DNA of 16,458 nucleotides from Aliterella sp. RAGGC_92 (GCA_030826005.1 JAPJOW010000089.1:1-16458); one strand, 5' to 3'. Positions 6,852 through 15,283 are shown, numbered from the stretch's first letter. Made by a program: numbers and translations. Notes: generated by a model from the letters alone, not told the origin.

Positions 6852-9077
6852 TTACTCCCAGCTTTGTTGTAGGACTACTCCTCCTTTATCTTTCGCAGCA
6901 CTTACATAGCTCGTAGGTCCGTTAGCATGATTTGCTACAACTCCAATCATATTTAACTTACTAAGCATAGCTGTAGCTTGAGTAAGTTCAGTCCGAGTCA
7001 CTTTACCCATGCGCGATACTAACAATACGCCACTGCAAAATGAAGCCGCCAAAATAGCATCGACCATTCCTAGAACTGGTGGCGCATCTACAAGTACCAA
7101 ATCGTAAGTGTCTTCAAACTTTGCCATCAATTCCCGCATTCTTTGAGAACTTAATAAATTTGCTGAGTCTGTAGGCACTGGGCCTGCCGTCAAGATATCA
7201 ATATAAGATCCAGACGATTGAATGCCTGTATTATTTGGTACGATAGCATCGCTTTCAAGTAACGTAGAAAGTCCTTGCTCGTTGGGTAAATTTAGCATTT
7301 CATGCAGATTGGGATGGCGCAAATCTGCATCTATCAACAGGACTCGTTGATGTAAACGAGCCGCGCTGAGGGCTAACCCTAAGGCTAAGGTTGACTTTCC
7401 TTCGCCAGCGAGGGCGGATGTCACCATAATCGATCTTAAAGAAGATTCTGTTGTATTTAGCAACTGAATATTTTTATAAATCAGATCCAGCGATTCCCAA
7501 GAAGGAGGCCAATTACTAACTTGAACCGTCCAAGGAGCTAAGATTTTTGGTTTGCCAAAAGGTAAACTAACAATCGGTTCGCTGGCTTTTGTTTGCGGCA
7601 ATTCTGGAGTCATGCCTAACAATGGAATAGAGACTTGTTTCTCTAATTCGTCAGAAGTATGTACCGCATCATCCATTACCTCGCGCAGGAAGGCAGCAAC
7701 ACCGCCTAACATTATCCCTGCAACTAAACCTAACAATAAGTTTTGAACAACATTCGGGCCTATTTGCGTGCCTAGTAAGGGCTGTTCTAAAGCTTGCCAT
7801 TCAAAACCGCCTCTAGCAATTTCCAAACTCAATTCTTGTTGCGCCCTTAATAGTTGCTGCAACTTCTCGCGGTTGATTTGAACTAATGGAATTAGACGGT
7901 TGTACTCTGCCAACAAGGCTGGAAAACGATCGAATTGGTTGCGGAGATTTTGCTCGGTCTTTGCCAAACTCGCATCTTGGGCTTGCAAAGCACTAAGCAA
8001 TGTTTGAACTTCCGCTAGTTGACCTGTCAAATTGATGTCTAGCCCGGTTCTTTGTCCTTGAGATAGAAAATTAGAATTACCAGCATTTAGTTGCGTCGCA
8101 TCCGCGCCGACAACGCGCGATTGTTCTGCTTGCAATAGTGCTTGCTGGCTTTGACGAAGTTCGATTAACTTTTGTACGCCGGGGTCAGCATCGGTGAAAG
8201 TCCCGCGTCTAGCTGCTAACAGCAAATCTGTTCTTTGTAGTTCGTTAAGTAGTGTTTGATAGCGTGGCGACTGGCTTAAACGCGATGATGCTAAAGCTAT
8301 TTGCGGGCTGCTACCTACTTGTTGTTGTAAGACTTTGTATCGCGCTTCGGTATCTTGAAACTGAGCGCGGAGAGCTTGTCTTTGCTGGACTACAGCATTG
8401 AGAGAATTATTAATCGTTGCCGCTTGTTGTTCGGGGTCGATTAAATTTTGACTTGCCCTAAATGTTTTTAACTGATTTTCCGAATCTTCAACTTGTTTGC
8501 GGACTCCAGGAATTTGATCGTTAATAAATTGCAAACCTTTTTTCAACCGTTGCTCTTGCTGTTCTCGGTTGTAAGCTTGATAAACTTGATAAACAGTCTG
8601 TAAGATTTTTTGAGTTTTTATAGGATCGTTGCTAACGTAACTTGCTTCGACAATTTTTGTGTATTTCGTTTCGCTATCTTCTTCTACAAGGGGAGCTAAA
8701 ACTAGCGATCTTTTGACTTCTCTAATAGTTATATTTGGATATTCCGGCTTAATTAAATCTACGGCTCTTTGAATTAATAGCGTACTACGCATGACGTTAA
8801 TTTGAGTTGCGTAGTCTATCTCAATATTAGGATCGGCAAACTCGGAATCGGCTGGAGATTGCACGTCTCTCCTACCTTGATAGTTAGCTTCTATCAAAAT
8901 TTGCATAGTGCTTTCATAGGTAGGTTCTGCCGTCAGACTGACAACGGTAGCTATTGATAAAACTCCCGCAAGGACGCTCAAAAACCAGTAACGACGGCGA
9001 CTTAAAACTGCAAACAGTTGTCCATAACCTGGATCGGTTTCCGCTCCCATGTTGTTATTTTCAACTACCTTTACCAT
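6852..9077 (-). CDS. Wzc-like polysaccharide co-polymerase / BY-kinase
   Basis: A 741-residue inner-membrane protein joining a Wzz chain-length domain to a cytoplasmic bacterial tyrosine kinase domain. The order is a cytoplasmic N-terminus, TM1 (about 31-50), periplasmic Wzz and long Gln-rich coiled coil (about 55-440, helical mainly 180-420), TM2 (about 444-464) and kinase domain (about 525-725). The kinase has Walker A AGEGKST (557-563), Walker A' LLIDADLRHP (580-589) and Walker B LVLVDAPP (660-667). The family usually ends in a cluster of autophosphorylated tyrosines; here the tail has only Tyr724. The start is supported by GGAG at 9086-9089, eight bases before the ATG. It follows the GT4 gene by 39 bp, forming an operon. 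It should set chain length or drive export of the polysaccharide. With few tail tyrosines its phospho-control may be weak. Confidence 0.9.
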   Translation of the reverse strand: MVKVVENNNMGAETDPGYGQLFAVLSRRRYWFLSVLAGVLSIATVVSLTAEPTYESTMQILIEANYQGRRDVQSPADSEFADPNIEIDYATQINVMRSTLLIQRAVDLIKPEYPNITIREVKRSLVLAPLVEEDSETKYTKIVEASYVSNDPIKTQKILQTVYQVYQAYNREQQEQRLKKGLQFINDQIPGVRKQVEDSENQLKTFRASQNLIDPEQQAATINNSLNAVVQQRQALRAQFQDTEARYKVLQQQVGSSPQIALASSRLSQSPRYQTLLNELQRTDLLLAARRGTFTDADPGVQKLIELRQSQQALLQAEQSRVVGADATQLNAGNSNFLSQGQRTGLDINLTGQLAEVQTLLSALQAQDASLAKTEQNLRNQFDRFPALLAEYNRLIPLVQINREKLQQLLRAQQELSLEIARGGFEWQALEQPLLGTQIGPNVVQNLLLGLVAGIMLGGVAAFLREVMDDAVHTSDELEKQVSIPLLGMTPELPQTKASEPIVSLPFGKPKILAPWTVQVSNWPPSWESLDLIYKNIQLLNTTESSLRSIMVTSALAGEGKSTLALGLALSAARLHQRVLLIDADLRHPNLHEMLNLPNEQGLSTLLESDAIVPNNTGIQSSGSYIDILTAGPVPTDSANLLSSQRMRELMAKFEDTYDLVLVDAPPVLGMVDAILAASFCSGVLLVSRMGKVTRTELTQATAMLSKLNMIGVVANHANGPTSYVSAAKDKGGVVLQQSWE

Positions 9078-9116
9078 AATTTTTACTCCAGGATTAATAA
9101 CTTACTCTATTGATAA

Positions 9117-10202
9117 CTATGTGGTGCAAACATCGGCAACTAAGCGATCTACTTGGCTAAAAAAGGCTTGTTCGGAAAAATTAGAAATTGCCCAATTACG
9201 AATGTCTTGATAATTCCAGGTGGTTTCCCTTGCTTTTAGAAGTGCGCCTTGGAGTGCATCGGGTGTTTGCTTAGGGAAAAATACCCCAGTTTTTCCTGGG
9301 ATCTGCGTATCTAATACACCCCCTGCGCCATAGGCAATTACCGGTGTTCCACTAGCATTTGCTTCGATGGGTACTAACCCATAATCTTCAAGGGCTGCCA
9401 CAATAACTGAGCGAGCTTTTGCCATCAATTTAGTTCGTTCGCTGTCAGTTACGTGACCCAAAAACTGAATGTTACTTAAAGCTTTAGCTTGCAAGCGCGA
9501 TCGCTCCGGGCCGTTTCCGATTATTATCAACGGCCATCCCAGCCAGTTAAATGCTTCTACAATTAAATCTATGCGTTTATAACTAATTAGTCTTGCGGAT
9601 GCTAAATAATAATCTTTTTTACTGTCAGAAAATTCAAAGTTATTAGTATCAATGGGATAATTAACTACAACTGCTTGCTTGCCGTAATTTTGCCGAATTC
9701 GACCTGCTACGGTACTGGAATTTGCAATGTAAAAATCTGGTTCTTGAGCATACTCTAAGTCTACTTTCCTCATTAAACCAAAAATAGCTTCGATAATCGG
9801 ATAAAAATATCGATAGTCTCCATATTCTCGTAAATAAGTTTTTGTATCCCACAAAAATCTAGTTACATTATGACAAAAACAAATATGCTTGGCTTGAGGA
9901 TTTTTGCGTACTGCTTTGGCAAAGCTAGTCGTACTACTAATAATTAAATCGTAATCTTGTAAGTCTAAAGCGCGGAAAGCCGGAAAATATAGTGGCGCTA
10001 AAAGTCTAAAGTAATTAGCTGCCCCTGGCACTTTTTGCAAAAAAGTTGTTTTAACTACACGATCTACTAGGTCAATACTGCGCTCTGGGTCGTAGATCGA
10101 TGTAAAAATATCTGCATCGGGATAATGCTTACAAAGTAGCTCAAAAACTCGCTCTGCGCCCCCTGGCTGCGTTAGGTAATCGTGGACTAGAGCAATTTTC
10201 AT
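9117..10202 (-). CDS. Family 4 (GT-B) glycosyltransferase
   Basis: A 361-residue retaining glycosyltransferase. The N-terminus has VHDYLTQPGGAERV (6-19), the acceptor-side loop seen in mannosyl/rhamnosyl-type GT4 enzymes. The C-terminal donor site has an intact E-x7-E in LEDYGLVPIEANASGTPV (about 271-288) followed by GAGGVLD. No signal peptide or membrane helix is visible. It is the first gene of the minus-strand polysaccharide region, 39 bp before the wzc-like gene, and is read from the promoter region shared with rnhA. It probably adds an early sugar to the lipid-linked primer; donor and acceptor are unknown. No strong ribosome binding site precedes its ATG. Confidence 0.9.
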   Translation of the reverse strand: MKIALVHDYLTQPGGAERVFELLCKHYPDADIFTSIYDPERSIDLVDRVVKTTFLQKVPGAANYFRLLAPLYFPAFRALDLQDYDLIISSTTSFAKAVRKNPQAKHICFCHNVTRFLWDTKTYLREYGDYRYFYPIIEAIFGLMRKVDLEYAQEPDFYIANSSTVAGRIRQNYGKQAVVVNYPIDTNNFEFSDSKKDYYLASARLISYKRIDLIVEAFNWLGWPLIIIGNGPERSRLQAKALSNIQFLGHVTDSERTKLMAKARSVIVAALEDYGLVPIEANASGTPVIAYGAGGVLDTQIPGKTGVFFPKQTPDALQGALLKARETTWNYQDIRNWAISNFSEQAFFSQVDRLVADVCTT

Positions 10203-10746
10203 ATATCTACAGAATCTAAGTATTATTACTGAGTTGAGACTTTGGCGACAGAAGAAGGTTGAATTTGGCTGGGCAACTACTTAACTTAAGTATAATTAGC
10301 TACTTTTACTCCTTCTGCAATTAGTTGTTTACATAGTTTTTATAATACTGAGAAAATATCTGTAATTTTTCATGAAGATCATACTTGTACCTAGAGATAG
10401 AGCTAGGAGAGATACGTGTAAATATTTAGCATCCCACGACGATAGTGTATTTTGACACATTTCCTCACGGTACTAATTCTCCTAATTACTCATTTATAAG
10501 TAAAATTCGCCCCTTTATACCCATTGTAATGTAAAGAGTTTGTAATGAAACCGTAAAATTACAGATTATATAAAGATTTTATCAAGCTGTTTTAAGATAT
10601 GTACACTAAATTTTTACATTAATGTATTGACGGCTACAATAGTGGGTTTAAACAATTGGTATATCTGCAATCAATTATGTCACAAATAGCTAGACAGCAC
10701 TGTTTGTGTTATTCTGGACGATCTGTTGCAGATTTGGGCATTAGCG
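10203..10746. other. 544-bp divergent intergenic region between GT4 and rnhA
   Basis: No protein or RNA gene is recognised. It holds promoters for both directions. A plausible rnhA promoter lies at 10613-10640. On the minus strand a perfect TATAAT (10565-10570) has only a weak -35 (AAAACA, 17 bp away), which would give the GT4 gene a leader of about 350 nt. Three TGTAAT/ATTACA words cluster at 10524-10563. The rest is AT-rich without clear hairpin terminators. Confidence 0.6.
10613..10640 (+). promoter_or_regulatory. Candidate sigma-70-type promoter of rnhA
   Basis: TTTACA (10613-10618) and TACAAT (10635-10640) are separated by 16 bp, each one base from consensus. Transcription would begin near 10648, giving a leader of about 100 nt before the chosen rnhA start at 10747. 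This is a sequence match only. Confidence 0.4.
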
Positions 10747-11649
10747 ATGTCTTCCGGCACAATTCAAAGCATCTATACTGATGGAGCTTGCACTGGCAAT
10801 CCCGGTCCTGGAGGCTGGGGTGTAGTTGTTTACTATACAGATAATTCAGTTCGCGAATTTGGCGGCAACGAAAAGCAAACTACCAATAATCGCATGGAGA
10901 TGCAAGCCGCGATCGCTGCATTAAATTTTCTTACAGCGACACAACCAAAAGAACCAGTTACCCTTTATACCGATAGCGAATATTTAATTAAAGGCGTAAC
11001 CCAGTGGGTAAAAAACTGGAAGAAAAAAGGCTGGAAAACTGCTCAAGGCAAGCCCGTACTCAATCAAGACCTGTGGGAAAATTTAGATAAGTTAAATAAT
11101 AAACTGGTATTGTGGCAGCACGTCCGGGGTCATGCGGGAAATGTGGGAAATGAACGTTGCGATGCGATCGCTCGTGCTTTTGCCAACGGAAAAACCTTAT
11201 CCTTGCAACAAGGAACAAATCCATCCCAGATAGATGTATCTTTAACAGAAGTAGCCGAGGAGAAGGGCGACAATAATATAATCGACCAAACAATCCCCTC
11301 TAGCCTACTGGCTGTAAAAACGACAAACATGGATTCACCCGTCCCCTTAAATTCCCATCCCGACGAATTACCCCGCGAGGTCAAAGTCGGACAATTACGC
11401 AACTTGATAGATACCCTGCGAATTGCCGAAGAAATTGCAACTAAAGGCTACCTGATTACAAGTTCGGAACTTGCAGACTTAATGGATGTCCACGCCAGCG
11501 CCGTCACTAGCCGGGGAGACGAGTGGCGCTGGCGCAACTGGATTGTCTCAAGGGTAAGACGAGAAGGCAATCAAATTCTATGGGAACTAGAACGAGGAGA
11601 CGATGTTAACTTGGCGACTGGACATAACTCCGACCCCGCCACTGAGTAG
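10747..11649 (+). CDS. rnhA: Ribonuclease HI with C-terminal winged-helix-like extension
   Basis: A 300-residue enzyme that cuts the RNA strand of RNA-DNA hybrids. Residues 5-145 are a complete RNase HI domain with four acidic metal ligands: Asp12 (YTDGACTGNPGPGG), Glu51 (NNRMEMQAA), Asp76 (LYTDSEY) and Asp139 (NERCDAIA). His129 (RGHAGN) and the basic handle WVKNWKKKGWKT are also present. E. coli RNase HI is 155 residues; this one has about 150 more. A polar linker (about 150-215) is followed by a compact domain (about 220-290, from LPREVKVGQL to ILWELERG) that includes SSELADLMDVHASAVTSRGD and looks like a helix-turn-helix/winged helix. I chose the ATG at 10747; an in-frame TTG at 10726 would add seven residues without homology. 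Its last 44 bp overlap the end of convergent cruG. Confidence 0.92.
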   Translation: MSSGTIQSIYTDGACTGNPGPGGWGVVVYYTDNSVREFGGNEKQTTNNRMEMQAAIAALNFLTATQPKEPVTLYTDSEYLIKGVTQWVKNWKKKGWKTAQGKPVLNQDLWENLDKLNNKLVLWQHVRGHAGNVGNERCDAIARAFANGKTLSLQQGTNPSQIDVSLTEVAEEKGDNNIIDQTIPSSLLAVKTTNMDSPVPLNSHPDELPREVKVGQLRNLIDTLRIAEEIATKGYLITSSELADLMDVHASAVTSRGDEWRWRNWIVSRVRREGNQILWELERGDDVNLATGHNSDPATE

Positions 11650-12796
11650 GAGTGCGATTAGCCGATAAGAAAATTCGCGCTACCGCTAGAGGATCGGCAA
11701 AAGGCGAAAGCCAAAATAGCCACCCGCCTTTGGCGCTCGAAAAGTCGTAAGCCGAGGCGACAGCTAGTAACAACGCCCAGCGAATCACTAATAGAAAAGC
11801 ATTTAAGCCCAATAACAACAGGGGTAATAGTGTTAGAGGTGCCGCAAAGCAAAAGTAAAGGACAACAAATAAAGGCAATGCTTGAACGGATAGCAATAGC
11901 CATAAATCTCCCCAAACTTGACTCATTGACGACGCATCTTTAAGATCGAGACTCCGCCCCCACTCATTCCAAGTTTCTACTGCTCCCTCATACATTCGTA
12001 CCTTCAGGACTTGAGAGCCATCTAAAAAGCCGACTTTAAAGCCTAAGCTGGCAATATTTCGCGCTAAAGTGACATCATCGCAGAAAGACGATCGCGCGCT
12101 AGTATAACCCCCTATTTGTGCCAAAACAGAGCGACGGCATAAAAAACATTGTCCGTTTGCCATGACTCGTTCGGCAATTTCGCTATCGACTCCAGCGCTT
12201 TCAAATCTGTAAAGTAAAGTCATTAATAGTGCCGGTTGCAACCAACACTCTCCCGGATACTTGAGAATAAATTGCGGCGATAGGGAAACTAAATCGTAAC
12301 CCTCCGCATTAGCAATGTTTATCAGTCCGGCAATTAATCCCGCCCTAGGCTGTGTATCTGCATCTATACCCAAAATCCATTCACTATGCTCGGAACTATG
12401 GGTAAATCCATTATGCAAAGCCCAAGGACGACCTACCCAACCCGGCGGTAAAGCGTCATCATTGATTAAACGAAAACGCGGATCTTTTTGGCTTGCAGCT
12501 TTAACAAGTTCTGGCGTTCCATCTTTAGAGTAGCTATCTACAATTGTAATTTCCCGCACTTCATAACTTTGCTGACTTAACCCAGCTAAACAAGGACTAA
12601 TTCGTTCGGCTTCATTCAGCGTAGGTACTACTACGCTGACTGTAGCTAAAAGCTCTGGTGTCCCCTTGCCGGGTTGAATCGGTGCGTGACGACTCGCTCC
12701 TTTCACCAGCCGCGACAGCAATACCGCCGTAGCTGGTAATTGAATTAGTAATAGTCCAAAAGCAAGTCCGCTCTCAATAGTCAACCAGTCACTCAC
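11606..12796 (-). CDS. cruG: CruG-like carotenoid 2'-O-glycosyltransferase (myxoxanthophyll synthesis)
   Basis: A 396-residue membrane-linked GT2 enzyme. CruG in Synechococcus PCC 7002 attaches the sugar to the 2'-hydroxyl of myxol to form myxoxanthophyll, a membrane glycolipid carotenoid. Here an N-terminal helix (about 10-30) is followed by the GT-A core: VSVVVPTLNE (53-62), VDSYSKDGT (86-94), the metal site GIDADTQP (143-150) and FCDDV (238-242). One or two C-terminal helices (about 298-345) follow. The start is GTG at 12796, with GGAT a few bases upstream, 20 bp after cruF, so the genes form an operon. The adjacent cruF supports the assignment; family membership alone would only say glycosyltransferase. 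Sugar type is not readable. Its 3' end overlaps the rnhA coding end on the other strand by 44 bp. Confidence 0.85.
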   Translation of the reverse strand: MSDWLTIESGLAFGLLLIQLPATAVLLSRLVKGASRHAPIQPGKGTPELLATVSVVVPTLNEAERISPCLAGLSQQSYEVREITIVDSYSKDGTPELVKAASQKDPRFRLINDDALPPGWVGRPWALHNGFTHSSEHSEWILGIDADTQPRAGLIAGLINIANAEGYDLVSLSPQFILKYPGECWLQPALLMTLLYRFESAGVDSEIAERVMANGQCFLCRRSVLAQIGGYTSARSSFCDDVTLARNIASLGFKVGFLDGSQVLKVRMYEGAVETWNEWGRSLDLKDASSMSQVWGDLWLLLSVQALPLFVVLYFCFAAPLTLLPLLLLGLNAFLLVIRWALLLAVASAYDFSSAKGGWLFWLSPFADPLAVARIFLSANRTPTQWRGRSYVQSPS

Positions 12797-12816
12797 AATC
12801 TGTTATCCAATAGTAA

Positions 12817-13722
12817 TTACTTATAAGCAACTTGTTTTACGGGCATTACGGCTAGATCGTTGCTGGTGTCTTCCGTCGTTGATTCAACTTGAGCCATATT
12901 CCACAGCGCGATCGCGGGAACTACACCCACCGCAAACCCCAGCAGTACGGGAATCCAGTAACCTGCCGCACAACTCATTACTGCCGCGAAGATAAAGTTA
13001 GTTAAATAAACTACTAAGGGTAAGATTAATTGCGGTTTTTGCAGTTTGGCGATTTTTGTTGTTCTCCACAATAAAGCCGCGACACTCATAAATAGAGCGC
13101 TAGTTCCAAACCAGCCAGCGTAGTTTCGGTAGGGCGTACCAAAAAATGCTCCGGGTTCTTCCCAAAACCAAAATGGCACCGCCGTTTGACTCATCGCAGG
13201 TTCTAAAGCAAAGTCCCAGGAAGTAAAAATCGCCGCTCCTAAAGCGATCGCTCCTAGATGGCGCAATAAGGTGGGCTTTCGATCTACATTTAAGCCGACT
13301 CTTGCCAGCAAATACGCCGCTAAACCTACATAAAACCACGATAAAGGAATTGTAAACGGGACTAATCCGGCAATTTTATAACCTAATCCGCTTAAGTAAC
13401 TATAGTCGCCAAAAGGAAAGCCCGTGCTAGTCCCTAATAATTCGCTACCTAAAGATATAAAAATTGTGGGCAGCATAAATAGCAGCCAAGCTTTAACGCC
13501 TAACTGCCTGTAAGCATAAATTGATACCGCAGCTATTCCAAGGAGAATATCTGATACTCCGCCGCCTGCCATACTCAATTGAAAAGCTGTTTGTCCCACA
13601 CTTCCCAAATTTGTAATTACCTCAGCGTGAGGTACGACTAACATTAAACCTGCTAGTCCAAAAACTTTAGCCAAAATATGACCGCCTAAGCAGAAACGCT
13701 CTGCCCTAACAAGTTGCTGCAT
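12817..13722 (-). CDS. cruF: CruF-like carotenoid 1',2'-hydratase (DUF422)
   Basis: A 301-residue integral membrane protein with about seven hydrophobic helices, of the carotenoid biosynthesis protein family (DUF422). CruF adds water to the psi end of gamma-carotene derivatives, making the 1'-hydroxyl group on the way to myxol. Recognisable conserved stretches are STGFPFGDYSYL (about 98-109), GLVPFTIPLSWF (about 118-129) and WDFALEPAM (about 164-172). The family typically has such Gly/Asp/Glu-rich loops at the membrane face. The ATG at 13722 is supported by GGGAG at 13729-13733, six bases upstream. It is the first gene of the cruF-cruG operon. The alternative, bacterial CrtC hydratase, is an unrelated family. 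The polar C-terminal tail (about 280-301) is probably cytoplasmic. Confidence 0.88.
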   Translation of the reverse strand: MQQLVRAERFCLGGHILAKVFGLAGLMLVVPHAEVITNLGSVGQTAFQLSMAGGGVSDILLGIAAVSIYAYRQLGVKAWLLFMLPTIFISLGSELLGTSTGFPFGDYSYLSGLGYKIAGLVPFTIPLSWFYVGLAAYLLARVGLNVDRKPTLLRHLGAIALGAAIFTSWDFALEPAMSQTAVPFWFWEEPGAFFGTPYRNYAGWFGTSALFMSVAALLWRTTKIAKLQKPQLILPLVVYLTNFIFAAVMSCAAGYWIPVLLGFAVGVVPAIALWNMAQVESTTEDTSNDLAVMPVKQVAYK

Positions 13723-13902
13723 GAAAACTCCCTAACAAGACTTGACACTCCAACAGCGTCTTTATCAGTTTACAAATCTTTAAGAGAATATTGTAATTAT
13801 TTTCCTAATTTAGTGCGATCGCGCTCTTTTAAATTTGTTTGCCTCAAAGGTACGATCGGCTTAAGACTATTAGTAGTTGTATATTGACAAAAACAAAAAA
13901 TA

Positions 13903-14346
13903 ATGATATCAAGAATACCTTGGCTGGCTTTATCGCTACTTTTAGCTACAAATACTACTTTAGGGGGTTTTTTATCGGCTTGGCACGAGCATTGGTCAGT
14001 TTGGGTAGGCGTTTCTATAGGAATTGTGCTATTAGGGGCAATGTTATCCTGTTCTTGGTCAACTATGCGCGATAGCTTTGCTTACCTACTTGCTTCAGAT
14101 TTTAAAGCGTTTATAGTCGCGGTACTAATTGCTTTTTTGGGTGTTGTGATTGTGTTTTGGTTGCATACCTTTGCTCATCTACTGGTAATTATGTGTGCTT
14201 TTTTATTAGCCAAGATAGATATGCAGGCTGCTAGTTTTAGCGATCGCCAAATTTTTATAACTATAGCTCTTATCTCTCTATTAGGTTTATTTCTGGGTGG
14301 GATAACTAACTACTTCTTCTCAAGAGCGTTTCCCCAGAGCTTCTGA
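13903..14346 (+). CDS. Small hydrophobic membrane protein, function unknown
   Basis: A 147-residue protein that I do not recognise. It has about five hydrophobic segments (roughly 6-24, 32-52, 68-88, 90-104 and 117-138), short loops, and a charged loop containing MRDSFAYLLASDFKA between the second and third. The N-terminus is short and includes one Arg, fitting insertion by the first helix. The ATG at 13903 follows an A-rich stretch with no Shine-Dalgarno site. The gene lies divergent from cruF and convergent with rpmA, and ends just before a bidirectional terminator, so it is probably transcribed alone. Coding status is supported by the unbroken hydrophobic pattern and the terminator. Confidence 0.75.
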   Translation: MISRIPWLALSLLLATNTTLGGFLSAWHEHWSVWVGVSIGIVLLGAMLSCSWSTMRDSFAYLLASDFKAFIVAVLIAFLGVVIVFWLHTFAHLLVIMCAFLLAKIDMQAASFSDRQIFITIALISLLGLFLGGITNYFFSRAFPQSF

Positions 14347-14357
14347 AATAGCAAATA

Positions 14358-14389
14358 AAAAAGGCTACTTTTTTTAAAGTAGCCTTTTT
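14358..14389. terminator. Bidirectional intrinsic terminator
   Basis: A 14-bp perfect stem (AAAAAGGCTACTTT at 14358-14371 paired with AAAGTAGCCTTTTT at 14376-14389) encloses a TTTT loop. T-runs follow the GC core on both strands. It sits 11 bp after the small membrane protein gene and 17 bp after the rpmA stop on the opposite strand, so it can serve both converging transcripts. Confidence 0.9.
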
Positions 14390-14406
14390 GATTAACTAAA
14401 AACTAA

Positions 14407-14700
14407 TTAAGCTGCCGATGCTACAGTTTCAGTGCTAGGAGTGGCTTGAGAAGTATACACGCTGACTTTTTTGCGAGCTTTGCCTTTTCTTTCAAAAGTT
14501 ACAACGCCATCAATTAGGGCAAATAAAGTATCATCGCTGCCAATACCTACATTGTTACCGGGGTGAAACTTTGTACCGCGCTGACGCACGAGAATATTGC
14601 CTGCACGTACAACTTGACCGCCATAACGCTTAACTCCTAACCTTTGGGCATTTGAGTCGCGACCGTTACGAGTACTACCTGTTCCTTTCTTATGAGCCAT
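14407..14700 (-). CDS. rpmA: Large ribosomal subunit protein bL27
   Basis: A 97-residue ribosomal protein whose N-terminus reaches toward the peptidyl transferase centre. The start MAHKKGTGSTRNGRDSNAQR and the segment GQVVRAGNILVRQRG are diagnostic of bL27. There is no Firmicutes-type cleaved extension ahead of AHKK. A clear AGAGGA ribosome binding site lies just upstream of the ATG. It follows rplU by 39 bp and ends near a strong terminator, so the two genes form one operon. The C-terminal Ala/Thr-rich tail beyond residue 85 is poorly conserved in the family. Confidence 0.98.
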   Translation of the reverse strand: MAHKKGTGSTRNGRDSNAQRLGVKRYGGQVVRAGNILVRQRGTKFHPGNNVGIGSDDTLFALIDGVVTFERKGKARKKVSVYTSQATPSTETVASAA

Positions 14701-14739
14701 AAATTCCTCTTTATAAATATCAAAACGAGCAGTTAGCTT

Positions 14740-15126
14740 TTATTCTGCTTCCACCGGAGTTGGTGTTTCCACGACCGGGGTATCCGTTTCGGGAGCAGTA
14801 AATACCGATCCATTAAGACTAATGGAGTTAATCATTAGTCTAGTTACTTCTTGACGATGCCCGCGCTTTTTGCGAGTTTTCTTCTTGGGCTTCATCTTGT
14901 AGACAAGAACTTTGCGCGCGCGAAAGTGCCGCATTATCGTTCCTTCTACAGTCGCACCCGCAACATAAGGCTGTCCGATTGTAATGTCGTTGTCGTTATT
15001 GACTAATAAAACCGTTTCTAAAGTCAAAGTTGCATCAGGTTCAAGATGCAGTAATTCGATATCGTAGAAGCGACCTGGTTCAACTCTTAGTTGTTTGCCG
15101 CCAGTTTCAATGATTGCGTAAGTCAT
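14740..15126 (-). CDS. rplU: Large ribosomal subunit protein bL21
   Basis: A 128-residue protein that binds 23S rRNA in the large subunit. The start MTYAIIETGGKQLRVEPG and the basic stretch KMKPKKKTRKKRGHRQ are typical of bL21. E. coli bL21 has 103 residues; the extra length is a Thr/Pro/Glu-rich acidic C-terminal tail (about 112-128). No strong Shine-Dalgarno precedes the ATG. It is the first gene of the rplU-rpmA operon; a candidate promoter lies about 110 bp upstream. Confidence 0.98.
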   Translation of the reverse strand: MTYAIIETGGKQLRVEPGRFYDIELLHLEPDATLTLETVLLVNNDNDITIGQPYVAGATVEGTIMRHFRARKVLVYKMKPKKKTRKKRGHRQEVTRLMINSISLNGSVFTAPETDTPVVETPTPVEAE

Positions 15127-15237
15127 GGGATGATTTGTAAGTTTGCCGTACAGGTAGCTGGATTAGTAATTACTTATAATTCCAGCATTTGCCACGTGTC
15201 TACCCGATCCGAGCAGAAATTAGACAGCCGATCTAGC

Positions 15238-15267
15238 ATTATATAAGACTGGTTGAATATTTGTAAA
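15238..15267 (-). promoter_or_regulatory. Candidate promoter of rplU-rpmA
   Basis: On the minus strand TTTACA (15267-15262) and a perfect TATAAT (15243-15238) are separated by 18 bp. The transcript would carry a leader of about 105 nt before rplU. The site lies only 17 bp from the divergent polA start, so the two genes share this control region. Confidence 0.5.
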
Positions 15268-15283
15268 TCTATAACTTATTTTT

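Noticed and set aside
11060..11402. Two minus-strand frames of 77 and 90 codons inside rnhA
   Set aside because: They are antisense to a gene with complete RNase HI catalytic motifs and show no family features.
13884..13889. TTGACA as a -35 element for the small membrane protein gene
   Set aside because: A -10 at normal spacing would fall inside the coding sequence, past its only plausible start codon.
13839..14075. 78-codon plus-strand frame overlapping the membrane protein start
   Set aside because: It overlaps the 147-codon hydrophobic frame at 13903-14346 in another phase, and its sequence shows no family pattern.
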